Below are positions 1-11,000 of a stretch of 64,000 bases of DNA, piece after piece. Location of the stretch: positions 22,419,730 to 22,483,729 of the forward strand of contig CM054153.1 in the NCBI GenBank assembly GCA_028751875.1. The letters are read 5' to 3'. The position numbers and the translations under genes are program-made. How positions within the stretch are numbered: the stretch's first letter is position 1; each line of letters starts with the position of its first letter. Origin of the DNA: Rapana venosa. Taxonomy: Eukaryota; Mollusca; Gastropoda; Neogastropoda; Muricidae. The notes under the pieces are model-generated. The model saw only the letters and a program-made list of their open reading frames with translations. It had not been told where the DNA came from and did no database searches.

Positions 1-470
1 AACTGAAGGGAGTTGAGGCGCAACTGACGTCATTTAACCGAGAAGCAGGTCTTAAGGCTCAGCCTCTTTGGTTCACATTGATAATAAGCCACACATACTC
101 TTGCCTTCCGGACCCGATCCCTAGGATCGGATGGTATGTCTTTAACTGTGACAGAGAAAAAAAAAATGTCCCCTCAACAAGACGACTCAACTAATGACAC
201 ACAACCAAAAAAAAGACAAAAAGAAAAGTAAAGAAACAGCTGAACCAAATAAATACACATAGCATAATTTATGAGAGGTCAGCGTCTGGTTGGGACGGGA
301 GTGGGGGGGGGGGGGGTTGCGGTTTCTTGCTGCGACATACACTTCGCCCCCCAAAAAAAACCCAACAACAACAACAACAAAATAAAACAAAAAACAACCT
401 AAATTTCATGGAGAGAGAAAAGCCCTGACTAAAAGCGGTATACACTACAAGATAACTGGCACAACAACAT

Positions 471-3400
471 TCATCATCATCATCAGACCCGTGACCTTGG
501 CGGTCGTGGGGGAGACACGAAAGACGATGCCGTGGTAAGCCTCCTCCATCCATCTCGGTCCTCGGCTCTGCGCAGTAGTGCCGAGTCATTCATCCTGGTC
601 CATTCTCTGATGTTGTCCATCCATGACTTGTTCTGTCTTCCCCTCTTTCTGCCACCTTCGAGTGTTCCCTGCAGTACTGTTTTTGGCAGAGTGTTGTGGC
701 GGGTGACATGGCCGAACCATGTCAGCTTTTTCTTCTTGACGATGGCGAGAAGGGGTTCCTGTGGACCTGCCAGCCGTGTTATTTGACTCTTGACAAACTC
801 ATTGGTCTTTCGTTCTCTCCAGGATATGCCCAGTAGTTTTCTATGGCATTTTGTTTCAAATGACTGAATTCGCTTTGCTGTTTCAGCAGTCAATGTCCAG
901 GTTTCACTTCCGTACAGCAGGATAGTCTGAATTAGGACTTTGTAAACTGATCTCTTTACTTTTCCATATGGTGGTGAGTTTTGTCATGGAAGATGTTGCC
1001 ATGGCTATTCTGACTTTGATTTCTGTCGTCGATCGCCCGTCCTTTGTGAGTGTAGCGCCAAGGTATTTAAAAGCGTCTACCTCCTTCAGTTGTTGGCCGT
1101 TCATGTAAATTTTAGCAGTGGCGTTGCTCGTGCTGTTCACAAGTACTTTACTTTTCTCCGAGCTCACCTCCATCCCATATGCTCCAGCTCTGTTCTCAAG
1201 TCTGGTCGTAAGATCTTGCAGCTCTGTGTTACTTCCGCCCATGAGGTCAATGTCATCGGCAAACCGCAAGTTGTTGAGGGTTCTGCCGCCAATGGAGATG
1301 GTAGAGTGGAAGTCATGGAGGGTCTCTCTCATAATGTTTTCCAAGAACAGATTAAACAGGACTGGAGATAACAGGCATCCTTGTCAGACCCCAACTGTGG
1401 TTTTGAAGTTAGTCTCCCGACCTGATTGTTCAGAAGGACTGCACTGCTTGCGGTGTTGTATAGTGCTTGAATGGTTTGCACTAGTCCTTCTTCAATGCCA
1501 AACATTCTGAGGACCTGCCACAGGCCTTCGTGCCATACTCTGTCGAAAGCCTTCTTGAAGCCCGATGAAGTTGTGGAACAGGTCTCTCTGATGTTGAAGA
1601 TGTTTCTCCATCAGGATGTGGCAGTTAAAAATCTGTTCGATTGTGCTCCTGCCTGCCCTAAACCCCAGCTTGTTCCTCTGCAAGGTGTTCTTCTGCCTCC
1701 TTCTTTAGTCGATTCAAAATAACTTTGAGCATGATCTTGCTGGCGTGGCTGATGAGGCTGATTGTTCTATAGTTTTGGCATTGGCGTAAATTCCACTTCT
1801 TGGGCAGGGGTATGATGAGTGATTGTGTCTATACTGTTGGCCACTGTTTTGTCTCCCAAATCTTCTGACAGATAGTTGTAACATGTGTGATGTCTGTTTC
1901 GCCACCATGCTTGAGCAGCTCTGCTGGTATGTTGTCTGCTCCTGAGGACTTTCCTACTGGTAAGCTGCGGATGGCTTCTTCCACTTCTTCCCTCAGTATA
2001 GGTAATGGCGAGGGTGCTCTTGATGTTGCTGCTTTCTCTTCTATTATGCTCTTGTCGGGTTGTATTGGGTACAGTTCTTGACAATACTCAGACCATCTGT
2101 TCAATGCAGCTGAGCTGTCTGTGAGGAGGTTTCCGGAGCTGTCTTCAATGACTGATGATTTGGTTTGAAGTGGTTTTGTGAGTTTCTTCAGGGTGTCGTA
2201 TGCCTTTTTACTGTTGCCCACTTTCATGCTTTTTTCGATCTCATCACATTGATCACTGATCCACTTCTCTCTGGCCTTTAACATTGACTTCTTCACAAGA
2301 TTGTTGGCCTCCCGGTATTCTTTAGGGTTGGAAGACCTGGTTGGTTTCAGTGCTCTTGTATCGCAGAGGTCCAAGATGTCATTGGTAGTCCATGGCTGGT
2401 GTTTATTCCTCTGACGACCAAGTACCTCCTCTGCTGTTTCTCGGACTGCCTCATCAAATTTGTTGGTGAGATCATTGATGTCATTGTCCAGGAGGGTTAT
2501 TGCCGCAAAACGTCTGCCAAGCTTAGCTTGGAAGATCTCCTCGACATCTGGATCTTTCAGTTTGTCCACGTCAAATTTGATACGTGGGTTTGCAGGCTGT
2601 TTATTTTTCTTCAGCTTCATTTTGAATACCAGCAGCACAAGGTCGTGGTCGCTGCCTATGTCAGCTCCAGGGTAGGTTCTTGTTCTGGCTCTGTTGATGC
2701 TGGATTTGAAGCGCCGTGGTGTTAAGATAAAATCTATTTGGTTATGGATCTTGCCGTTTGGCGCATGCCAGGTTGTCCTCCTTGACTGCTTGTGGGATAG
2801 AGGGTATTGGCAATGGTAAGTCTGTGGGTGCAGGCCAAACTCCAGCAGACGTAGTCCCCTGTCGTTGGTCTCTCCAGTTCCAAACTGACCAACTGTTCCG
2901 GCCAATTGGTTGTAAGAGTCAGGACCTACTTTGGCGTTAAAATCCCCTTGGATGATGATGATGTCTTTCTTGGTTATTTTCATAATGGTCTCTTCAAGAT
3001 CTTCGTAAAATTCTTCTACTTCTTCATCTGCATGGTCAGATAATGGTGCATAGATTTATATGATGGTGATGTTCTTGGGTTTGGCCGACACCCGGATGCT
3101 GATAATCCTGCTGGAAGCCAGTGTACAGCTGATAATGCACCCCACTACTTCCTTTCTGACAATAAATGCCACTCCATGTTGGTGATGTTTCTCTTGGCCA
3201 CTGTACAAGATCTTGGGTTTCCTTCTTCAGTCAATGTCTCACCAAATCCTGTCCATCTCACTTCTCCTAGTCCAATAATGTCCCATTTATAGCGGCTAAG
3301 TTCATACTCTAGTTCTTTGATTTTTCCGCACTGGTAGAATGTACGGACGTTCCATGTACCAATGGTGATCTCTTCTCTAGGGAGTTTAAGTAATGTTTTA

Positions 3401-3660
3401 ACTCCAGTAGCTGACTTGTCACTTCCACCCTGGTGTTGATCAATGGAAAGCGTGGTCGTTGGTAACCCGGGCCTCGACCGATCCGGTATCAAATTGGCTT
3501 TGCATTTGTCTTTCATGTTTTTTCTGTGGGCTTAGGATATTCTTTGGTGGCGCCAATCTCCTCTCCAAGTCTCCATATGTTTTGGGTTTTTTTCTATTGG
3601 GGTTTCCTCCCCCACATGCGACAGGTTGTACTGGGTTACATGGATACCAGTAGCAGTAAC
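471..3660 (-). mobile_element. Nearly full-length APE/RT non-LTR retrotransposon (LINE copy 1)
   Basis: On the minus strand the sequence reads from an endonuclease start (motif TWNVRT, near 3400) through the rest of the endonuclease (QGDFNAKVGPDSYNQ near 2940; SDHD near 2650) into the reverse transcriptase. The RT includes the GADNIPAELLK block near 1910 and the catalytic FADD at 1252-1263. The C-terminal region carries WFGHVTRHNTLPK near 700. The 3' end is a short ATG/TGA repeat at 471-485. Several frameshifts break the frame (around 900, 1400-1550, 1830 and 3000-3145), so it is dead. The 5' boundary (about 3640-3660) is a guess from where coding similarity fades. The layout and simple-repeat tail suggest an RTE-like element, but the clade is not proven. 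It lies sense to, and inside or beyond, the PARP14-like gene. Confidence 0.9.
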
Positions 3661-3754
3661 AGAGAACTTCTCTGACTGACCTGACCCAAACAAAGAACAC
3701 ACAAAAGTGACAATGCGCACAGAAAATAGTACACCACAACAATAGAGCCAAACC

Positions 3755-3870
3755 TGGCATGGCGAGGCCAGGAAGGGCAAGGCAAGGCCAAGAAGGGCAA
3801 GGCAAGGCAAGGCCAGGAAGGGCAAGGCAAGGCAAGGCAAGGCCAAGAAGGGCAAGGCAAGGCAAGGGAA
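3755..3870. repeat. Minisatellite built on CAAGG/GGCAAGGC units
   Basis: Short G-rich units such as GGCAAGGCAAGGC and CAGGAAGG alternate with little divergence. They make a proline/leucine/alanine-rich open frame on the minus strand that is a by-product of the repeat. Confidence 0.8.
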
Positions 3871-3907
3871 TGCAATGCACCTTTCATGGAAAACGAAGGA
3901 AACATAC

Positions 3908-3990
3908 CTGTGAGCTATCCACCGATTCTTGAGATTTCACGGAGGGGACTTTCTCTGGCACCTGTTCTGGATCAGACTGTTCACTTTCAC
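3908..3990 (-). CDS. Candidate exon of the PARP14-like gene, downstream of the exon array
   Basis: On the minus strand an 83-base segment lies between an acceptor (GCACAAACAG) and a donor (CACAG, then GTATGTTT). The array exons end after the first base of a codon; joining that G to this segment gives an unbroken 28-codon stretch, GESEQSDPEQVPEKV and onward to DSSQ, ending in phase 0. It is acidic and hydrophilic like the array peptide. The tract before the acceptor is GT-rich (from the neighbouring microsatellite) rather than a classical pyrimidine tract. It could be a chance match, but splice sites, phase and composition agree. It implies that the gene continues left, past LINE copy 1. Confidence 0.45.
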
Positions 3991-4004
3991 CTGTTTGTGC
4001 AACC

Positions 4005-4042
<38 letters not shown>

Positions 4043-4861
4043 TATATTCTTTCTCATTGGTTATCGTAATCATACTGTAGTTACATGTTACTGATTCAGT
4101 TGCTTTTGTTCTTAGATGGCTTGATGAAAAAAGCAGATGCACTACTTATTCAATGTACAGAGCCTGTGTCGAAAGCACCCTCCTGTATGGCAGCGAGATC
4201 TGGACTCTGAGTGCCAGACATACTCAATTCTTTTCACATGCGTTGCCTCCAACGCATCCTGAACATCACCTGGCAGGACAAGGTCCCAAACAACACTGTC
4301 CAGGAAAGAGATGGATGCTCCAGCATGTACACGCTGCTGAAACAGACGTATGCACTGGCTAGGCCATGTCGTGTGCATGGAGGACAGACGGATCCCTAAA
4401 AACTTCCTCTACGGAAAACTTGTGCAGGGAAAACGTTCCACAGGCAGACCACAGCTCCGATTCAAGGACGAGTGCAAGAGGGACTTACCGAACATCGACC
4501 AGAACAACTGGGAAGCAACAGCTCTCGAACAGTCAGCCTGGAGACTGACTCTGGAGAAAGGTCTCTCCAAGTTCGAAGAGACATTTACTCAGTAGCACGA
4601 GGCAAAGAGAAGGAGAAGAAAGGCTGCAGCCAAAGCAAACAGACCAGCATTGTCAGACTTCATCTGTGCCTTCCTCTGCCATAGGGACTGTCTGTCATTC
4701 CCGCGTTGGACTGACCAGCCACACCCGACGCTGTACCAGAATAAACACCTAGAGCGCAACTCCATTGTCTTCAAAGTCTGAAGGATACCTACAGGATGTT
4801 TATTCAATGAACCATCTAGAAATAAAATATCTGACTTTGACACACACGCACCGCACACACG

Positions 4862-4916
<55 letters not shown>

Positions 4917-7900
4917 GTGTGTGTGTGAATCAGAATCAGAAATTACTTATTGTCATAAAAGTCACATGGACTTATTTGACACAACAAAATAAACTGGCAC
5001 AAACACGCACACATACGTGCAAGTGCGTACGCACGCACAAACCCACCCGCGCGCGCACACACACACACACACACACGCGCGCACACACACACACATGCGA
5101 TTGAAACATTCACATTTGCATTTAAAACATTCACAAATTTTCGTTGGAGGGGAAGGGGGGAGGGGGGAACGATCGCATGTGTACGCACGTGCACTTATGT
5201 GCGCGTGTTTGTGCCAGTGTTTAAAAAATAATTTTTGAAATCTGTTTGGGGGGGGGGGGGGGGGGGGGGGGAGGAATGGTCGCATGTGTGTGAATGTTTC
5301 AAATGCAAATTTGTTTGCTTTACAAGATTCAGCGCTCTAAAATTTTCATATTTTATTATTGCTATCAACATCATCAATAATAATAATAATAATAAAAATA
5401 ATAATAATATGATGATGATGATGGCTATTATTATTATTATTATTAAATGTCAGTGTTTCGTAATTCGTAAGAAAAAAACCATAATGCTAACAATGGAAAA
5501 CAAAAATGGCTTACCTTCACTGGAATGAAGATTGTCCTGAGGGTCCGCGCTGGGCTCAGTCAATTCCTGTGACTCTTGCCGAACAGGTTGTAAGGAGGAC
5601 GGTGGAGATGACCCTCCCTGTGCATCTTCATACTTCTCATCATCTGTTTCCCTCGCCTCCAGTTCTGACTGTTGGCTTTTCCACGTTGTGTGCGTCTGTG
5701 CTGTTTGTCCCTCTTCAGCTCTGGTTTGCCCGGGCGTTGTATTTGCCAGGTCTGCCAGGTTTTCCCCTTCTGTCTGGACTGACTGGAGCCCCTCTGTGAA
5801 CAGGTATGGGTATTATTAACCAAGCTATATCCATGACAACTCTGCCATTGCCAGTCCCAAGCCCGGATGAGAAAGGAGGAGGGTTGGGCGTGGGGCTAGC
5901 AACCCCACCCCATAAAAACAAAGTTTGCTACAGAAACGCCAACAACAGACCAAGAGACTACTGCCCTGGGAGAGGAAGGGTCCTCGCCAAGAGGATGTAT
6001 GACGCCATGTGGTGAAAGCCGTGAGTCTACGGAAGCCTTAAGGCCGACCCCCCTTTTATCGATCAGGACCATCAACGTCGGAACATGGAAAAACCAGAAA
6101 GATGGGATATACCTGAAGACAGCTGGAGAGAATAGCCCAGGATAGAGGACTCTGGAGGACTGTTGTCGGCGGCCTATGCTCCAGGGGGAGTGATGGGCCT
6201 AAGTATATCCATGACATTGGATGCTATTACTTTTTCTTTTCATTGTAAGTTGAATCTGGTAGGATTTGCAGAATCATGCACATTCAGAAACGTTTGTAAA
6301 CTGCACATCATAAGCATCATAAGAAAACGTTTGTAAACTGCACATCATAAGCAAACGTTTGTAAACTGCACATCATAAACATCATAAGCAAACGAGCAAC
6401 CAAACACAGAGCCATCATAACAATAACGCCTTTTGATTATTCCAAGTCTCATGGGGAATTCTTTTTCCACTTCCTCACCCTTACATACTGGTGGAGAGTT
6501 TGGTCAAGATCTTTATAGTCTGCAGGTTTAATGAGAACAGCTGTTGGAAAGAGATGTTGTTGTGATGATTATCATTCTAGAGTAGGCATCTCACTGTGTC
6601 TAGTTCCTCCACAAAACTGTTACTGTGGTTGGAAGAGAGGCTAAGCAGACGTAGGTATGTTATATGTGTGACAGATTCAAAACAGAAACCAATGGAGTGA
6701 TCCGAAAGCAGAGCAGGTCTCTTATGGTTCGTTGCCCTACAGTGGCCAAGTGCTGAAGGCTGTATAGACTGCCAGCTCTGGTGGGTTTGACAGAGCAAGC
6801 CGTGTAAGGCTGAGTGCGATTTGATCGTAATCAGCATCAAGGTAACAGCAGTAAGGTGGTACCGAAGATGAGGCATAATTTTTTTTAAATGTCTAGAATT
6901 TTAAAAGAATGCACTGATCAATCAATTCTCTTAAATCAGTATACTGATTTTGAAAACAAACGATAAACCATGAACAGTTTTTCACTTGTTAAGTAGCAAT
7001 TTCGTTTTACCTTTTAAAATACCCCAATGTCAATGTTTTGTAACATATAGTGACACAAATCCTAACAATGGAAAACAAAAATGGCTTACCTTCACTGGAA
7101 TGAAGATTGTCCTGAGGGTCCTCGCTGGGCTCAGTCAATTCCTGTGACCCTTGCCGAACAGGTTGTAAGGAGGACGGTGGAGATGACTCTCCCTGTGCAT
7201 CTTCATACTTCTCATCATCTGTTTCCCTCGCCTCCAGTTCTGACAGTTGGCTTTTCCATGTTGTGTGCGTCTGTGCTGTTTGCCCCTCCTCTTCAGCTCT
7301 GGTTTGCCCGGGTGTTGGATTTGCCAGGTCTGCCAGGTTTTCCCCTTCTGTCTGGACTGACTGGATTCCCTCTGTGAACATGTATGTGTATTGTTAACCA
7401 AGCTATATCCACGACATTGGATGCTATTACTTTTTCTGTTCATTGTAAGTTGAATCTGGTAGGATTTACAGAATCATGCACATTCAGAAACGATTGTAAA
7501 CTGCACATTAAAATCATAAGCAAACGAGCAACCAAACACAGAGCCATCATAACAATAACGCCTTTTGATTATTCCAAGTCTCATGGAGAATTCTTTTTCC
7601 ACTTCCTCACCCTTCCATACCAGTGGAGAGTTCGGTCAAGATCTTTAAAGTCTGCAGGTTGAATGAGAACAGCTGTTGAAAAGGGATGTTGTTGTGATGA
7701 CTATCATTCTAGAGTAATAATAATAATAATTTATGGAATTAATATAGCGCTGAATCTTGTAAAGCAACAAATCAAAACTCTCAGATTTCATTTCATACCA
7801 CTTTAAGTCACGGCAGATTTCTCTCCATTAAATTCGGGCTGCTCTCCCTGGGGAGAGCGCGTCGCCACAAGAGCAGCGCCACCCTTTTTTTTTTCTTTTT

Positions 7901-8022
7901 CCTGTCTGGAACTGTATTTGTTTCCCTATCAGAGTGGCTTTTTTCTAAGAATTTTGCCAGGGACAACTCTCTTGTTGCCGTGGGTTCTTTTACGTGCGCT
8001 AAATAATTACGTGTAACACACG

Positions 8023-8053
<31 letters not shown>

Positions 8054-11000
8054 TAGCGCCCAGACCACCACTCATGGTCTAATGGATGGGGAAAAAGTTT
8101 CGGGTCCAAACGGGGTACGAACTGCGCCCACTTCTGATCCGGAGTTTTCGCTTTCTAGACAGGCGCGTTACCTCTAGACCACCGATCCAGTAGTAGGCAT
8201 CTCACTGTGTCTAGTTCCTCCACAAAACTGTTATTGTTGTTGGAAGTGAGGCTAACCAGACGTAGGTATGTTATATGTGTGACAGATTCAAAACAGAAAC
8301 CAATGGAGTGATCCGAAAGCAGAGCAGGTCTCTTATAGTTCGTTGCCTTACAGTGGCCAAGTGCTGAAGGCTGTATAGACTGCCAGCTCTGGTGGGTTTG
8401 ACAGAGCAAGCCGTGTAAGGCTGAGTGCAATTAGATCATAATCAGCATCAAGGTAACAGCAGTAAGGTGGTACCGAAGATGAGGCATAATTTTTTTTAAA
8501 TGTCTAGAATTTTAAAAGAATGCACTGATCAATCAATTCTCTTAAATCAGTATACTGATTTTGAAAACAAACGATAAACCATGAACAGTTTTTCACTTGT
8601 TAAGTAGCAATTTCGTTTTACCTTTTAAAACACTCCAATGTTAATGTTTTGTAACATATAGTGACACAAATCCTAACAATGGAAAACAAAAATGGCTTAC
8701 CTTCACTGGAATGAAGATTGTCCTGAGGGTCCTCGCTGGGCTCAGTCAATTCCTGTGACCCTTGCCGAACAGGTTGTAAGGAGGACGGTGGAGATGACCC
8801 TCCCTGTGCATCTTCATACTTCTCATCATCTGTTTCCCTCGCCTCCAGTTCTGACAGTTGGCTTTTCCACGTTGTGTGCGTCTGTGCTGTTTGTCCCTCC
8901 TCTTCAGCTCTGGTTTGCCCGGGCGTTGGATTTGCCAGGTGTGCCAGGTTTTCCCCTTCTGTCTGGACTGACTGGATCCCCTCTGTGAACATGTATGTGT
9001 ATTGTTAACCAAGCTATATCCACGACATTGGATGCTATTACTTTTTCTTTTCATTGTAAGATGAATCTGGTAGGATTTACAGAATCATGCACATTCAGAA
9101 ACGTTTGTAAACTGCACATTCAAATGATAAGCAAACGCGCAACCAAACACAGAGCCATCATAACAATAACGCCTTTTGACTATTCCAAGTCTCATGGGGA
9201 ATTCTTTTTCCACTTCCTCACCCTTCCATACCAGTGGAGAGTTCGGTCAAGATCTTTAAAGTCTGCAGGTTGAATGAGAACAGCTGTTGGAAAGAGATGT
9301 TGTTGTGATGATTATCATTCTAGAGTAGGCATCTCACTGTGTCTAGTTCCTCCACAAAACTGTTATTGTTGTTGGAAGGGAGGCTAACCAGACGCAGGTA
9401 TGTTATATGTGTGACAGATTCAAAACAGAAACCAATGGAGTGATCTGAAAGCAGAGCAGGTCTCTTATGGTTCGTTGCCCTACAGTGGCCAAGTGCTGAA
9501 GGCTGTATAGACTGCCAGCTCAACAGAGCCAGAACAAGAACCTACCCTGGAGCTGACATAGGCAGCGACCACGACCTTGTGCTGCTGGTATTCAAAATGA
9601 AGCTGAAGAAAAATAAACAGCCTGCAAACCCACGTATCAAATTTGACGTGGACAAACTGAAAGATCCAGATGTCGAGGAGATCTTCCAAGCTAAGCTTGG
9701 CGGACGTTTTGCGGCAATAACCCTCCTGGACAATGACATCAATGACCTCACCAACAACTTTAATGAGGCAGTCCGAGAAACAGCAGAGGAGGTACTTGGT
9801 CGTCAGAGGAATAAACACCAGCCATGGACTACCAATGACATCTTGGACCTCTGCGATACAAGAAGAGCACTGAAACCAACCAGGTCTTCCAACCCTAAAG
9901 AATACCAGGAAGCCAACAATCGTGTGAAGAAGTCAATGTTAAAGGCCAGAGAGAAGTGGATCAGTGATCAATGTGGTGAGATCGGAAAAAGCATGAAAGT
10001 GGGCAACAGTAAAAAGGCATACGACACCCTGAAGAAACTCACAAAACCACTTCAAACCAAATCATCAGTCATTGAAGAAAGCTCCGGAAACCTCCTCACA
10101 GAAAGCTCAGCTGCATTGAACAGGTGGTCTGAGTATTGTCAAGAACTATACAACTACCCAATCCAACCTGACAAGAGCATAATAGAAGAGGAAGCAGCAA
10201 CATCAAGAGCACCCTCGCCATTACCTATACTGAGGGAAGAAGTGGAAGAAGCCATCCGCAGTTTACCAGTAGGGAAGTCCCCAGGAGCAGACAACATACC
10301 AGCAGAGCTGCTCAAGCATGGTGGCGAAACAGACATCACACATGTTACAGCTATCTGTCAGAAGATTTGGGAGACAAAACAGTGGCCAACAGTATGGACA
10401 CAATCACTCATCATACCTCTGCCCAAGAAGGGGAATTTACGCCAATGCCAAAACTATAGAACAATCAGCCTCATCAGCCACGCCAGCAAGATCATGCTCA
10501 AAGTTATTTTGAATCGACTCGAGAAGGAGGCAGAAGAACACCTTGCAGAGGAACAAGCTGGGTTCAGGGCAGGCAGGAGCACAATCGAACAGATTTTCAA
10601 CTGCCACATCCTGATGGAAAAACATCTTCAACATCAGAGAGACCTGTTCCACAACTTCATCGACTTCAAGAAGGCTTTCGACAGAGTATGGCACGAAGGC
10701 CTGTGGCAGGTCCTCAGAATGTTTGGCATTGAAGAAGGACTAGTGCAAACCATTCAAGCACTATACAACACCGCAAGCAGTGTAGTCCTTCTGAACAATC
10801 AGGTCGGAGACTACTTCAAAACCACAGTTGGGGTCCGACAAGGATGCCTGTTATCTCCAGTCCTGTTTAATCTGTTCTTGGAAAACATTATGAGAGAGAC
10901 CCTCCATGACTTCCACTCTACCATCTCCATTGGCGGCAGACCCCTCAACAACTTGCGGTTTGCCGATGACATTGACCTCATGGTGCAAGTAACACAGAGC

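Noticed and set aside
3440..3905. Proline/leucine-rich open frame (ALPCLALP repeats) on the minus strand
   Set aside because: It is produced by the GGCAAGG minisatellite and has no start context or splice support.
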